A stretch of DNA of 52,746 nucleotides. It comes from Westiellopsis prolifica IICB1 (lineage in GTDB: Bacteria > Cyanobacteriota > Cyanobacteriia > Cyanobacteriales > Nostocaceae). Positions 9,389-19,845 of the stretch are shown piece by piece. Numbering within the stretch: the stretch's first letter is position 1; the number at the start of each line of letters is the position of its first letter. The stretch spans positions 1-52,746 of the forward strand of contig NZ_NAPS01000003.1 of NCBI RefSeq assembly GCF_004323185.1, written 5' to 3'. Made by a program: the position numbers and the translations under genes. Under the pieces are notes generated by a model. The model was not told the DNA's origin. It saw nothing but the letters and a program-made list of their open reading frames with translations, and did not search any database.

Positions 9389-9480
9389 GAGGACTAAATA
9401 AATCCTCATAAAGTGAGTGGGGAGACGACTCTCCCGGTGAAGTCTGTCTCACCGTCCCCACGTAAAAGAGTCTCAGACTC
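9389..9480. terminator. Three consecutive hairpins after the STAND gene
   Basis: Hairpin 1: GAGGA/TCCTC (9389-9407). Hairpin 2: outer stem GTGGGGA (9417-9423) with TCCCCAC (9455-9461), enclosing inner stem CGGTGA (9435-9440) with TCACCG (9449-9454) and a one-sided bulge. Hairpin 3: GAGTCT-C-AGACTC (9468-9480). They lie between convergent genes and could terminate or stabilise transcripts. No long T run follows, so classical intrinsic termination is not clear. Confidence 0.5.
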
Positions 9481-9504
9481 CGGTCACGTTGGCAGTAAGT
9501 AATG

Positions 9505-9686
9505 AACCCACATTCCGCACTTCAGAATGTAATATATAATGCTTCAACAAATCTTACAAAAAACCGTTAATGGTATTAAGTATTAACACTGCTATTTTTT
9601 AGGCTTTTGGCGATCGCTATTTAACTACCATTAGCCCAAACTTCATAAGACAAGCATATTACAAAATGAAGTGCGGAATGTGGGTT
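9505..9686. mobile_element. MITE-like element with 20-bp perfect terminal repeats
   Basis: AACCCACATTCCGCACTTCA at 9505-9524 is exactly repeated in inverted orientation at 9667-9686. The 142-bp AT-rich interior has no gene and includes a HIP1-like GGCGATCGCT. The right terminus overlaps the lysC stop codon (TAA on the minus strand, 9685-9687), so the insertion sits precisely at the end of lysC and supplies its stop. Confidence 0.75.
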
Positions 9687-11526
9687 ACAGACATGCAGAA
9701 ACCTGAATTTTTTGGCTATCGGCAAGCTCGAAGGCAGCGTGAATGGCTTGCAAAGCAGTAATACCCTGTTCTCTAGCCACTACACAGCTGATTTTGATTT
9801 CTGATGTGGCGATCAAAAGAATGTTGATTTGGTGCTGAGCTAGCGCTTCAAACATTCGTGCCGCAACACTTGGTTGTTTAATCATGCCTGTACCGACAAT
9901 ACTGATTTTGGCGATCGCATTGTCAAGGACGGCTTCACTCCAACCGAATTCTGCCGCTGCTTCTTGCAAGATTTTCTGGGCAATTTCCGCATCGATTTGC
10001 GCTACGGTGAACGTAATATCTCGTTTGGGAATGTTATCAATCCAGTGGTAACGCTGAGACTGAATGATCGTGTCAACACTGATACTGCGTTGCGCCAATA
10101 GTTCAAACAGCTTAGCTGCTATTCCTAGACGATCTGGTACTTGGCGAATGATGAGACGTGCTTGGTTCATATCCAAAGCAACACCCCGAACAGGGAGACT
10201 AAAGGAAGCTGAGGAAGTTCCTGAAGCGAAGGTGTACTTATATGTGTGTTTAGAAGCTGGGAAATTGTTTACTTCAAAGGCTTTACAGAGAGCTGCAACC
10301 GCACGCTCGCAATCTGCTGCATCAATCACGCAACTAATTTTCACTTCACTGGTGGAAATCATCTGAATATCAATGCCAATCTCTGCCAGTGTGGCGAACA
10401 TCTTGGCAGCGATACCAGGACGCCCAATCATTCCCGCACCAACGATGCTGACTTTAGCAATATCTTGCTCTACCACGACCTCAGCTTCTGTTGGTTTGGA
10501 GTTAGATTTGCGGCGGAATGCAGTGGCAATCCCCTCTGCCTCTGTTTCTACCCGTTCTAAAAACGGTGTTTTCACAGTAAAAGCAATATCGCTTGTATTT
10601 CCTTCTAAAAGCGACTGGGTAATCAAATCAACATCTACATTTCTGTAAGCAATTTTACTAAACAGTTGTGCAACTATACCTGGTTTATCAGGTATATATC
10701 GCAACATCATTTTAACGAAATTGGTATCGTATTCTACACAATCTACCGTTCGAGAAATCTCCAAATTATTGAGTGGTCGTGGTTCTGGCTTTGGTGAAAT
10801 TATCCAAGTACCTGGTTCATCTGTCATACTTGATCGTACAACCAAAGGCACTCCATAGTTACGAGCAATTTCCACTGCGCGGGGATGCATTACTTTTGCC
10901 CCCAAGCTGGCAAATTCCAACATTTCATCGCAGGTAATTTGATCCATTAACTGGGCTTCTGGTATCAAACGAGGATCTGTAGTTAAAATTCCTGGTACAT
11001 CAGTATAAATTTCACAAAAACTTGCTTTTAATGCTGCTGCCAAAGCAACTGCTGAAGTGTCGGAACCACCACGTCCTAGTGTAGTGATTTCCAATTCATT
11101 TATACTGGTAATTCCTTGAAAGCCTGCCACTACAACTACTTTACCTTCCTTGAGATGCCGTTCAATGCACTCTGTTTGGATATGCAGAATCCGAGCACGG
11201 GTGTGTTTTGGTTCTGTAATAATTCTTGCTTGCGCCCCCGTCAAAGAAATTGCTGGCTGTCCCAATTCCTGCAATGCCATTGAGAGTAGTGCAATGGAGA
11301 CTTGTTCCCCCATAGAGAGAAGCATATCCCATTCCCGGCGGCTAGGATTTTTGGAAATTTTGTTGGCTAATTCGGCTAGTTGATCAGTGGTTTTACCCAT
11401 CGCGGAAACTACCACTACTAGGGAGTGACCCGCTTTAACAGTTTTGCAGACTCTAGCTGCAACGGAGAGGATGCGTTCAACTGAACCAACAGAAGTACCA
11501 CCGTATTTCTGAACTATTAGGGCCAT
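9685..11526 (-). CDS. lysC: Aspartate kinase, four-ACT-domain type
   Basis: 613 aa. Phosphorylates aspartate in the first step toward lysine, threonine, methionine and diaminopimelate. The kinase domain opens with ALIVQKYGGTSVG and contains TTLGRGGSDTSAVA. From about residue 270 there are four ACT-type repeats in two pairs (KPGIVAQLF..., AKVSIVGAGMIGRPG, DRLGIAAKLFELL, AKISIVGTGMIKQPS), the feedback-regulatory layout typical of cyanobacterial LysC. Last gene of the co-oriented dap group, although a flavoprotein gene separates it from dapF. The stop codon is shared with a MITE end, so the natural C-terminus may have been trimmed by a residue or a few. Confidence 0.95.
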   Translation of the reverse strand: MALIVQKYGGTSVGSVERILSVAARVCKTVKAGHSLVVVVSAMGKTTDQLAELANKISKNPSRREWDMLLSMGEQVSIALLSMALQELGQPAISLTGAQARIITEPKHTRARILHIQTECIERHLKEGKVVVVAGFQGITSINELEITTLGRGGSDTSAVALAAALKASFCEIYTDVPGILTTDPRLIPEAQLMDQITCDEMLEFASLGAKVMHPRAVEIARNYGVPLVVRSSMTDEPGTWIISPKPEPRPLNNLEISRTVDCVEYDTNFVKMMLRYIPDKPGIVAQLFSKIAYRNVDVDLITQSLLEGNTSDIAFTVKTPFLERVETEAEGIATAFRRKSNSKPTEAEVVVEQDIAKVSIVGAGMIGRPGIAAKMFATLAEIGIDIQMISTSEVKISCVIDAADCERAVAALCKAFEVNNFPASKHTYKYTFASGTSSASFSLPVRGVALDMNQARLIIRQVPDRLGIAAKLFELLAQRSISVDTIIQSQRYHWIDNIPKRDITFTVAQIDAEIAQKILQEAAAEFGWSEAVLDNAIAKISIVGTGMIKQPSVAARMFEALAQHQINILLIATSEIKISCVVAREQGITALQAIHAAFELADSQKIQVSACL

Positions 11527-11698
11527 AACTGGTGTTTAGACTAAATAGACAAAGAAAAGGTATTTGTAAGTCACACAAATCACTTGACAATAGAAGAGGG
11601 AGTGGGCTCTGTTTTTCTTCCACATCCCCTTTTTGCCTCTACATTTCCTTGACAGATATCTCCAATGGGAAGAAGCTTAATCAAAAGATTGTGCGGTA

Positions 11699-13180
11699 TC
11701 AAGCAACAGCCTCGTGAGATACTTCGTAAGCAGTTGATTGCTTGAAGTTTGTTCTTATTGTCCTATTTGCTTCTGTAGTGACTTGAAGCAGTAACTCCTG
11801 TGCCAAAGCTATTGCCTGTTGTCGAATTTCAGGCACAGCCGTTATTTCCCAAAGCTCGCCTTTACGTGTTGAACCTAATGTATATAAGAGTTCTGAGGGC
11901 ATACCAGTCGCGTCCAATAGCGCACCATTAGGGGCACACGCTAAACCTATTTGCAAGGGGTCAGAGCAAATAAGACCCTGAGAAAACAGGTTGTTTATCA
12001 AGGGATGTTTCAACTTCTCATAATTGGATGCTGGACCAGTACAGTTCACAACACGGCTTGCCCGCAAAACGATATCTTCTGTTGTATGCCGCTTGCGAAT
12101 AGTTACATCAACTCCACAACTATCCTCGCGGTAGCCTAGAATGTGACCGGCATATACGACTAGTTGACCTGAAGAAAGTAGCTTGTTAACTATCTGTGCA
12201 ATCTCCGGCGCAATTCGATGACGGTGGATATCCCAGTAGGGACGAACGTGACGTAAAAACCGCTGCTGTTCTTTTACAGAAAGAGTCTGCCAGAGGTTCT
12301 GAGTTATCGGACGTAGCGAGTTAATGACAGTCCGCCAGTCTTGACCAGAAGCGGTAGCAAACTGCACCTGTTGACGGACAAGGTGGATCAACGCTCGAAT
12401 TGTTTTGGGAGCTGCTTCAACGGAAATAAAGGGAGGAATAGGAGGAGTTATTTTGTGGGGAAGAGGCAATAACCCATGTCGCGATACTGCATAAATCTTG
12501 CCTCTATGACCTTGCACAAATAAAGTGAGAATCAAATCTACCATAGTTAACCCTGTTCCAATTAACAAAACTGGGTCATCAGGGTCAAGACCTGTCAAAG
12601 CTTCAGCAGAATAGGCATTGCCTTTGTAGCGGCTGCTTTTGTAGAAAGAGCGTTCTTGTACCCACGGGTCGGCTGGAGGAAAATTGCCCACAGCCAAAAC
12701 TATTCTGTCTGCTCGTATAACCCGACCGCTACTTAGGTACACAGTTGCATCGCGATCCCTCGGCTTAATGTCAAGTGCTTCGTCAGTTATCCGTTCTAGA
12801 TACACGTAGTTGGAGGCATTGATTTCTGATTCATCCAAGATAGCCTGAATGTAATCACCGTAAATCTTGCGTGGAACAAAAGTGTTTACCGTCACAACAG
12901 AGGCTACAAAATTGTCAATCGTGTAGTTTTGTTTTTGAATCCAATGTAGGAAGTGATTGGGGTGATCGGGAAAAGCGCTGATTTGACCGGCAAGAGCATT
13001 TAGTAGATGATAGGGAGAATAGGTATCGTAAGCGACTCCTCGTCCTAACAGTGAATTGCGTTCAATCAATTTGATATTAAGAGGATAAGTTGCTGTCTGT
13101 AGTAGATGAGTGGCAACCATAGAACCACTGAAGCCACCACCGATAATAGCGATGGTAGTAGAAGAATTGTCTTTATGCAT
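11699..13180 (-). CDS. FAD/NAD(P)-binding flavoprotein (NAD_binding_9 type)
   Basis: 493 aa. N-terminal dinucleotide-binding motif IAIIGGGFSGSMVA (about 9-22), ERNSLLGRGVAYDT, a NADP-type second motif VLLIGTGLTMVDL (about 205-217) and RVVNCTGPASNY near the end. These are hallmarks of the FAD-dependent oxidoreductase family with two Rossmann folds. The substrate cannot be read from sequence. Lying between lysC and dapF it may be an oxygenase or oxidase tailoring a lysine/DAP-derived compound, which is inference only. The ATG at 13180 has no strong ribosome-binding site that I can see. Confidence 0.75.
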   Translation of the reverse strand: MHKDNSSTTIAIIGGGFSGSMVATHLLQTATYPLNIKLIERNSLLGRGVAYDTYSPYHLLNALAGQISAFPDHPNHFLHWIQKQNYTIDNFVASVVTVNTFVPRKIYGDYIQAILDESEINASNYVYLERITDEALDIKPRDRDATVYLSSGRVIRADRIVLAVGNFPPADPWVQERSFYKSSRYKGNAYSAEALTGLDPDDPVLLIGTGLTMVDLILTLFVQGHRGKIYAVSRHGLLPLPHKITPPIPPFISVEAAPKTIRALIHLVRQQVQFATASGQDWRTVINSLRPITQNLWQTLSVKEQQRFLRHVRPYWDIHRHRIAPEIAQIVNKLLSSGQLVVYAGHILGYREDSCGVDVTIRKRHTTEDIVLRASRVVNCTGPASNYEKLKHPLINNLFSQGLICSDPLQIGLACAPNGALLDATGMPSELLYTLGSTRKGELWEITAVPEIRQQAIALAQELLLQVTTEANRTIRTNFKQSTAYEVSHEAVA

Positions 13181-13341
13181 AAAACCCTACTTTATTTCAT
13201 GTTATGGTTGAACAAAGTACAAAACTGAAAGTTATTTGAACTAAGTTACTTGATGGTGAAACGAATAAGAATAGATAAAACTCGTTTTATCTGAGGTTTT
13301 GATCATTTACACAAATTAGTTTACAAACTCCATAACTTGTC

Positions 13342-14199
13342 TTAATGGCTAAATCCCAAACTAATTTTGCCTGTGAAAACTCGCGTGGCTTGTCCTGTCA
13401 TGTAAACACGTTGATCTGTGGCTGACCACTCAACTTGCAAACAGCCACCAAGAAGTTCTACAGTTGCAGTGTAATTGCACCTTCCTGTCAACACACCAGC
13501 CACTAATGACGCACAAGCACCAGTACCACAGGCTAAGGTGTTACCTGCACCCCTTTCCCACACCCGCATCTTAACGTAGTCAGGACGCACCACCTGGATA
13601 AATTCGGTATTTGTCCGTTGTGGGAAAGCTGGATGATATTCAAAGTGTGGACCTATTGTTTCTAGAGGAATTGTTGCTACATCTTCTACAAAAGTAATAC
13701 AGTGGGGATTACCCATGCTCACACAGGTGACATTCCAGGTTTTCCCTGCAACTTCTAGCGGCTGATTAATGACTTTTTCCTCATCTGGGCAAAGCGTTGT
13801 GGAAATTTCGCTAGCCAGTAACCTAGGTACACCCATATCCACTTTGACTTGATCATTTGGCATAAGTTGGGGTGTAATGATACCAGCCAGGGTTTGAATG
13901 TGATATTGAACGCTTTTTCTGGAATTACCCTCTAAGTCAGCCAAAAAAGCGGCTAAACAGCGTATACCATTGCCACACATTTCCGGTTCTGAACCATCAG
14001 AGTTGAAAATCCGCATGGTGTAGTCAGTACCGTTTTCTCCAGGTAAGGCAAAAATAACACCATCTGCACCGACACCAAAGTGGCGCTCGCACAAATATAC
14101 CACTTGTTCTGAAGTCAGTACGGGTTGTGATGAGGAGCGATTGTCAATCAAGAGGAAGTCATTACCTAAACCATGATACTTAGTAAATTCGATTTCCAT
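13342..14199 (-). CDS. dapF: Diaminopimelate epimerase
   Basis: 285 aa. Converts LL- to meso-diaminopimelate by two-base (two-Cys) racemisation in the cytoplasm. KYHGLGNDF at the N-terminus, EMCGNGIRC with the first catalytic Cys (about residue 80) and LACGTGACAS with the second (about 225). Full length for the family. It follows dapL in the same orientation after about 165 nt, and the group dapA-dapB-dapL-dapF covers dihydrodipicolinate to meso-DAP. Confidence 0.96.
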   Translation of the reverse strand: MEIEFTKYHGLGNDFLLIDNRSSSQPVLTSEQVVYLCERHFGVGADGVIFALPGENGTDYTMRIFNSDGSEPEMCGNGIRCLAAFLADLEGNSRKSVQYHIQTLAGIITPQLMPNDQVKVDMGVPRLLASEISTTLCPDEEKVINQPLEVAGKTWNVTCVSMGNPHCITFVEDVATIPLETIGPHFEYHPAFPQRTNTEFIQVVRPDYVKMRVWERGAGNTLACGTGACASLVAGVLTGRCNYTATVELLGGCLQVEWSATDQRVYMTGQATRVFTGKISLGFSH

Positions 14200-14365
14200 T
14201 TCCCAAATTCATGAAGTTTACTTGTGTTTTCTCTTAATGTGATATCTTGATAGGAAAAGTGATCTGGCAAAATTTACAATATCTGTGTCTTGTCTGTGAA
14301 ACAACAGCAGACTATGGAAATATGCAAATATCTGTAGGAAAACCTGAACACTGAAGGTGATCATC

Positions 14366-15601
14366 CTACACTTTAAACTTCTCGATAATTCGCTGCATTG
14401 CCTCTTCCACATTCTCTCGGCTATTAAATGCTGAAATGCGGAAGTAGCCCTCCCCTGCTGCACCGAAGCCAGAACCAGGTGTACCTACTATATTGCAGAT
14501 ATGCAGCAAATAATTGAAGAAATCCCAACTTGACAAACCATTAGGTGTTTTTACCCAGATGTAAGGCGCATTCACACCACCATAAACCAATAACCCGGCG
14601 GCTGTCAGCTTCTCACGAATAATCTTAGCGTTTTCCAGATAAAAACTAATGAGTGCTTTGATTTGTGCCTGTCCTTCCTCAGAGTAGACTGCTTCGGCTC
14701 CGTGTTGTATAATGTAGGACACACCATTAAACTTGGTGGATTGGCGACGACTCCATAGCTTCCACAGTTCGACATCAGAACTATCTGCGGCTTTTGCCTT
14801 GAGTGTTTTCGGCACAACTGTGAATGCACAGCGGGTACCAATAAAGCCTGCATTTTTGGAAAAGGAGCGGAATTCGATCGCACACTCTCTTGCTCCTTCT
14901 ATCTCATAAATGGAGTGGGGAATTGACGGATCGGTGATAAAGGCTTCATAAGCTGCATCGAAAAAAATAATGGAGCCATTTGCAAGAGCGTAGTTCACCC
15001 ATGCTTTCAGGTGATCTTTGGTGGCGACAGCGCCAGTGGGGTTATTGGGAAAGCAGAGGTAAATTAAATCAACCTTCCGAGAGGGAATCGTTGCGGTAAA
15101 ATTGTTTTGCGCTGTAATCGGTAGATATACTAAACCCTCATATTCACCTTTATCCTTGACAGATCCGGTATGTCCTGACATGACGTTGGTATCCACATAG
15201 ACAGGATAGACAGGGTCTGTGACAGCAATAATGTTGTCATTGCCAAAAATATCAAGGATATTACCTGTGTCACACTTTGAGCCGTCGGAAATGAAGATTT
15301 CGGATGCATCAACTTCGCATCCCCGTGCCTGGAAATCGTGAACTGCAATTTTCTCCCTCAACCAGGCGTAGCCCTGCTCTGGTCCGTAGCCTTTGAAGGT
15401 GGCGTAATCACCCATGTCTTCCACTGCTTTAATCATCGCCGTGCGGCAAGCTTCTGGTAGTGGCTCTGTAACATCGCCAATCCCCAGCCGGATAATCTTA
15501 GCATTAGAATTAGCTTCCATAAAAGCACTGACCCGCCGCGCAATTTCAGGAAACAGGTAACCTGCTTTCAGCTTAAGGTAGTTATCATTAACAGTTGCCA
15601 T
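14366..15601 (-). CDS. dapL: LL-diaminopimelate aminotransferase
   Basis: 411 aa. PLP enzyme converting tetrahydrodipicolinate directly to LL-DAP, the route used by cyanobacteria and plants in place of DapD/C/E. N-terminus [23 protein letters not shown] lysine in [15 protein letters not shown] (about residue 250), [10 protein letters not shown] earlier. Length and motifs are standard. The gap to dapF has no obvious gene. Confidence 0.96.
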   Translation of the reverse strand: MATVNDNYLKLKAGYLFPEIARRVSAFMEANSNAKIIRLGIGDVTEPLPEACRTAMIKAVEDMGDYATFKGYGPEQGYAWLREKIAVHDFQARGCEVDASEIFISDGSKCDTGNILDIFGNDNIIAVTDPVYPVYVDTNVMSGHTGSVKDKGEYEGLVYLPITAQNNFTATIPSRKVDLIYLCFPNNPTGAVATKDHLKAWVNYALANGSIIFFDAAYEAFITDPSIPHSIYEIEGARECAIEFRSFSKNAGFIGTRCAFTVVPKTLKAKAADSSDVELWKLWSRRQSTKFNGVSYIIQHGAEAVYSEEGQAQIKALISFYLENAKIIREKLTAAGLLVYGGVNAPYIWVKTPNGLSSWDFFNYLLHICNIVGTPGSGFGAAGEGYFRISAFNSRENVEEAMQRIIEKFKV

Positions 15602-15730
15602 AATAGATTGTTACAAGCGTTATAAATGAACAGCTTACTGCTGATTCATAGGTGCGATATATTCGTTGCTCTCACCGATGCTACCCAACTCCAAAAATCT
15701 AAAATCTCAAATGGGTATTTGCTGAGTTTC

Positions 15731-16570
15731 TTAGAGTATTTTTTCTAATCCATATACCAATGACTTTAGCTGTAACACTTTGCGAATTGCCAGTAACACT
15801 CCAGGCATATAGCAAGAGCGATCACTTGTGTCGTAACGAAGGGTATAGATTTGACCGGGCGCGCCAAAAATTACTTTCTGATGGGCAATCAGCCCTGGTA
15901 ATCGGACGCTATGAATACGAATGCCTTTGTCTAGTAAACTACCCCTGGCTCCCAGTAACTTCTCCGTCTCCTCAACAGGTTGTTTATTAAACTCTTTACA
16001 GATTGTTGCCAGCATCTGAGCAGTGTGAATTGCCGTGCCACTAGGAGCATCTGCTTTTTGGTTGTGATGCAGTTCAATGATTTCAACGTGGTCAAAATAG
16101 TGAGATGCTGCCATTGTAGCTTGTTGCAGCAGAACTATACCAATCGAGAAGTTAGGGATAATCAGACACCCTACACTAGCTTTATCGGCAAAATCTGCCA
16201 AATCTTGAATTTGTTCTGGACTTAACCCTGTGGTGCCAACAACAGGATGGATACCGTATGCGATCGCGCTGCGAATACTATCATATGCTGAACTGGGATG
16301 GGTAAAATCTACCATTACCCCTGGCTGTATTTTCTGAGTTATAAAGGTTAGCGTCGGTTCCAATTGATTAGTAATTGGAATTCCTAGGGGCTTACCCAAA
16401 CCCGCTAGCTCCCCAGCATCTTTACCTTGATATTCTAGACTCGTGTCAATTGCACCCATTAAAGTCATATCCGGCGCTTGTGCTACAGCCTTCACGATCT
16501 CACGACCCATTTTGCCAGCAGCACCATTGATAATAACTGGAATCTTGAATTGATCAATCATTTTTATCAC
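15731..16570 (-). CDS. dapB: 4-hydroxy-tetrahydrodipicolinate reductase
   Basis: 279 aa. NAD(P)H-dependent reduction of the DapA product. Nucleotide-binding motif [13 protein letters not shown] (about 14-26), [22 protein letters not shown], and the catalytic signature [15 protein letters not shown] (about 160). Two ATG codons lie close together (16570, 16561); the first is taken. Separated from dapL by about 130 nt and from dapA by a 366-bp spacer holding a MITE-like repeat. Confidence 0.96.
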   Translation of the reverse strand: MIKMIDQFKIPVIINGAAGKMGREIVKAVAQAPDMTLMGAIDTSLEYQGKDAGELAGLGKPLGIPITNQLEPTLTFITQKIQPGVMVDFTHPSSAYDSIRSAIAYGIHPVVGTTGLSPEQIQDLADFADKASVGCLIIPNFSIGIVLLQQATMAASHYFDHVEIIELHHNQKADAPSGTAIHTAQMLATICKEFNKQPVEETEKLLGARGSLLDKGIRIHSVRLPGLIAHQKVIFGAPGQIYTLRYDTSDRSCYMPGVLLAIRKVLQLKSLVYGLEKIL

Positions 16571-16936
16571 TAAAAGTTTGTGAACTTTATCACCTAGTTA
16601 AAGTACAAGGGATTTTGAGGTGAACGTTGACTATTGATATTTGACCGATGCTCTGGAATGTATTTTCAAACTCTCAAATGTCATTCTGAGGTAAAGAAGT
16701 GGAGCGAAGAATCTTGGTTTCTTGGCATAATTGGGAGATACTTCGCTTCACTTCGCTTTGCTCCGTTCAGCATGGCACTTTTTATACTTTTTAAAACTTA
16801 TCCTTCATTATTTACTTCGTGTTATTAGCCAACTTTTTAGACTGAATCTAAACGTAGTTATATCGTGTTTACAGGGTGACAATTTAGTGCAAAGTTTACT
16901 TTTGTTACTCTCATATTTCCTCCATTTACAAACGGA
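16571..16936. other. dapB-dapA spacer with MITE-like inverted repeat
   Basis: No gene. At 16679-16777 lies an imperfect palindrome beginning TGTCATTCTGAGG...GGAGCGAAGAATCTTGG and ending with the inverted counterpart (GAGATACTTCGCTTCACTTC ... CAGCATGGCA). This belongs to the widespread 'GTCATTCTGAGCGAAGCGAAGAATC' type of dispersed bacterial repeat. The rest is AT-rich with no signal I can name. Confidence 0.7.
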
Positions 16937-17935
16937 TTACAGTTTATGAATCTTTCTATCAGTTAGGGAAGTTGTAAATTTGTCAAAATCTGAATCAAAT
17001 AATGTTTTCAGGTATTTTGTTTTTCCAGTCTGATAGAAGAGGGTGAAACCAAGTTCCTTCAGAATCGCCTCTAACTTTTGACTCACTTCTACGGAGTCTT
17101 CGTCATGTAGCGGTAGACGAGTTAAATCAACCTTCCAATTTAGAAGTTTGAGTGCTATCTTGACTGGGATAGGATTTGTAGTTGCAAACAACGCTTTAAA
17201 CAACGGAAAGAGTTGTAGATGAATATCGCTTGCCACTTGAATTTGACCTGCACTAAAGGCTTGGATCATCTGCTGTAGTTGGTTTCCTACCAGATGAGAA
17301 GCCACACTCACCACACCCTTTGCCCCAATTGCTAATAAGGGTAAGGTTAAAGAATCATCACCAGAGTATATGTGGAATTCTTTTGGCGTTAGGCAGCGAG
17401 TTTGGCTTGCCTGATCTAAATTTCCACTAGCTTCTTTTATCCCGATAATGTTGCTAATCTCAGCTAAGCGGGCAACTGTTTCTGGTTGAAGATTTTGACC
17501 AGTACGACCGGGAACATTGTATAGTAATAACGGTAAATCGAGACAGGCTTGCGCTATTACCTGAAAGTGTTTGTAAAGCCCTGCTTGCGGCGGTTTATTG
17601 TAATAGGGAACAACTTGTAAAGAACCGTGAACTCCTATTTGAAAGGCTTTCTGAGTCATAGAGATTGCTTCCTTAGTAGAATTGGAACCACATCCTGCTA
17701 TGACTTTGGCTTTACCTGCCACTGCCTGTAACACTACAGCAAGCAACTGGTATTTCTCCTCCCAAGTCAGAGTAGGCGATTCTCCTGTTGTGCCACAAAC
17801 CACCAATGTATCTGTACCGTTGTTAACTAGATGTGCTGCCAATTCTGCTGCTACATCATAGTTGATACTGCCGTCTTCTTTAAACGGCGTAATCATAGCG
17901 GTTAGAACTCTTCCAAAATCTACCATTTTCTCCAC
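16937..17935 (-). CDS. dapA: 4-hydroxy-tetrahydrodipicolinate synthase
   Basis: 332 aa. Condenses pyruvate with aspartate semialdehyde. [18 protein letters not shown], the GTTGESPTL motif (about 47-55), catalytic Tyr in [10 protein letters not shown] (about 138) and Schiff-base Lys in [10 protein letters not shown] (about 165). The family is normally about 290-300 aa; the last ~35 residues ([14 protein letters not shown]...) form an unusual C-terminal extension. asd, often its neighbour in cyanobacteria, is absent, suggesting a cluster-dedicated extra copy. Confidence 0.95.
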   Translation of the reverse strand: MEKMVDFGRVLTAMITPFKEDGSINYDVAAELAAHLVNNGTDTLVVCGTTGESPTLTWEEKYQLLAVVLQAVAGKAKVIAGCGSNSTKEAISMTQKAFQIGVHGSLQVVPYYNKPPQAGLYKHFQVIAQACLDLPLLLYNVPGRTGQNLQPETVARLAEISNIIGIKEASGNLDQASQTRCLTPKEFHIYSGDDSLTLPLLAIGAKGVVSVASHLVGNQLQQMIQAFSAGQIQVASDIHLQLFPLFKALFATTNPIPVKIALKLLNWKVDLTRLPLHDEDSVEVSQKLEAILKELGFTLFYQTGKTKYLKTLFDSDFDKFTTSLTDRKIHKL

Positions 17936-18127
17936 CCCTAATTATTCTGGTTTTTGTGTTTTGCTATTTTTTACTGCAATAGCCTACCTACAAAAGCTGT
18001 TTAGGGGTGTTAACGCTAAAAGTTGCTGGTTGGGAGAAACATTTGCGTTTCTGTTGACTGTTTGAGGTAAATACTGACTACAAGAACGTTGAATCCTGAG
18101 ACTATCAATCAATATCATAAGCTAACT

Positions 18128-18355
18128 CTAAAAGCTGTTATTGTTCAAGTTACAGGCATGATTGTTCTTCCAATTCTCTGTAACTAGTTGCAGAGATTCA
18201 AGAAAACTTAAAAGCAATGGATCTTTACCATATTTATTAGCTGCTTGATACATCAAGTCTCTCAGCAGATTGTATGCAATTAACATTCCATAAAGTTCTT
18301 GTTCAACTAGCTGGGATTTTTTGCTCCGGAAAATAGTTGGCATTTGTCCCCTCAA
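18128..18355 (-). pseudogene. IS4-type transposase C-terminal fragment
   Basis: 75 codons with MPTIFRSKKSQLVEQELYGM and LIAYNLLRDLMYQAA, the conserved C-terminal region of a common IS4-group transposase. No catalytic part remains on either side. It lies between dapA and the aldo/keto reductase gene and suggests a past insertion or a join between two segments of the cluster. Confidence 0.7.
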
Positions 18356-18502
18356 TGTTGCACATTGATGAGTCTTGATTTCATCTGTACAGGATTTTTC
18401 AGTTCGTAAATTTGTTATTGGTTATCGATTTCATTCACGGGTATTGGTCTTAGAACCGTTGCAATGTCCAAAGTTTGTGTAAGGCTTGGGCAGTCATTCG
18501 TT

Positions 18503-19486
18503 TTATTGTGACCATTCTGTCGGCTCCCTGTCCCAACGGTACCGACGCAGTTCCGCCTTGAGTTCCGCAGGCAGCCTTGTGCCGTCGCTGACGGCGATGT
18601 TAGCACGTACATGTTCAAGACGGCGCATACCTGGGATAACCGTGCTTACAGTTGGGTTATCCAGAATGAAGCGCAGTGCAAGCTCCGGCAGGCTCCAGCC
18701 TTGTGGCACAATCTTCTTCAATTCTTCAGCGCGAGCAACACTTTCCTTCAGGTTTTCCGGTACGAAGTACGAATTGCGCCAATCTCCTTCTGGCCATTTA
18801 GTGTCCTTAGTTAAAGTGCCAGTAAGTGTCCCTTCGTCAAACGGCACGCGCGCGATTACACCGATATCCATTTCTTGGCATACCCGGAACAACTCGTCCT
18901 CTGGTGCTTGATCAAAAATATTATAGATGACCTGTATTACATCGATCAAGCCAGTACGGAGCGCTTCGATCACGTTCCACGGCTCCCAGCGGTTGATGCT
19001 GATGCCAAGTGATTTGATCAGCCTTTGCGATTTCAGCTCATTGATCGCTTTTTGCCAAGATGAATCATGAGTCCAAGCATCTTCCCAAACGTGGAAGTGC
19101 ATCAGATCGATAGAGGATATACCCAGGTTGTGTAGGCTCTTTTCCGTATACTCGCGAATATGATCGTTTGGAAATACGTCTTCTAGCCGTGATTCCCGTG
19201 TTGATGGCCATTTCCGATCCTTTGGTGGAATTTTTGTGCCAATGTAAAGCTTCTTGTCAGAATTGCGGCGAATCAGCTCGCTGAGCAGCTTTTCACTGTG
19301 GCCTCGACCATAAATCCAGGCTGTATCGAAGAAGTTGCAGCCGAGGTTAACTGCCTCCTGCAAACTCTCTATGCCAGATGTGTCGTTCGATCCGGTCCAA
19401 CCACCTTCACCACCGCCGATGCCCCACATACCATAACCAATCTCACTGACTTTCCAGCCTAATCTACCCATTCTCCTATACAGCAT
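18503..19486 (-). CDS. Aldo/keto reductase
   Basis: 327 aa from ATG 19486; the longer open frame to 19594 has no family similarity, and a G-rich ribosome-binding stretch precedes 19486. NAD(P)H-dependent carbonyl reductase of TIM-barrel fold. The tetrad is visible: Asp and Tyr in FFDTAWIYGRGHSE, Lys in LYIGTKIPP, His in LMHFHVWED. N-terminus MLYRRMGRLGWKVSEIG is typical. Immediately downstream of the A-T-reductase gene on the same strand, it may reduce the released aldehyde or a ketone intermediate (inference). Confidence 0.9.
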   Translation of the reverse strand: MLYRRMGRLGWKVSEIGYGMWGIGGGEGGWTGSNDTSGIESLQEAVNLGCNFFDTAWIYGRGHSEKLLSELIRRNSDKKLYIGTKIPPKDRKWPSTRESRLEDVFPNDHIREYTEKSLHNLGISSIDLMHFHVWEDAWTHDSSWQKAINELKSQRLIKSLGISINRWEPWNVIEALRTGLIDVIQVIYNIFDQAPEDELFRVCQEMDIGVIARVPFDEGTLTGTLTKDTKWPEGDWRNSYFVPENLKESVARAEELKKIVPQGWSLPELALRFILDNPTVSTVIPGMRRLEHVRANIAVSDGTRLPAELKAELRRYRWDREPTEWSQ

Positions 19487-19845
19487 TTTTACCCCCCAAA
19501 TGATTTTGATTGATAAATTAAATGAAACAGTTAAGCACAAATATATGGAAGATGACACGAAGCGGGAACGCGGCAAAGATCCTTGAAAACTCAAACACAG
19601 TTATCGTGGTAAGTACTAACGCAACTTGCTAGTTAGTGTCTCTAAATGGTATCAAATGGATAGAAAATATCCTACGATATCTAGTTTTAGGCACAAAACT
19701 TTAAGATTTTGTACTTAAAAATAGGTGCTTTTTTATAACTAGCAACTTGGGTTACTAAGATACCAGTAATCATGTCAAGGATTTCCACAAGTCTTATTTA
19801 AGTAACCTGGTTAATGACCGAATACCACTTCATGTCGCCTACCAT
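19487..19845. other. Spacer with 14-bp inverted repeat
   Basis: No gene. CAACTTGCTAGTTA (19622-19635) and TAACTAGCAACTTG (19736-19749) form an inverted repeat with 13 of 14 matches about 100 nt apart. Between them ACAAAAC...GATTTTGT makes a smaller hairpin. This could be a small MITE or the end structure of the NRPS transcript. Confidence 0.45.
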
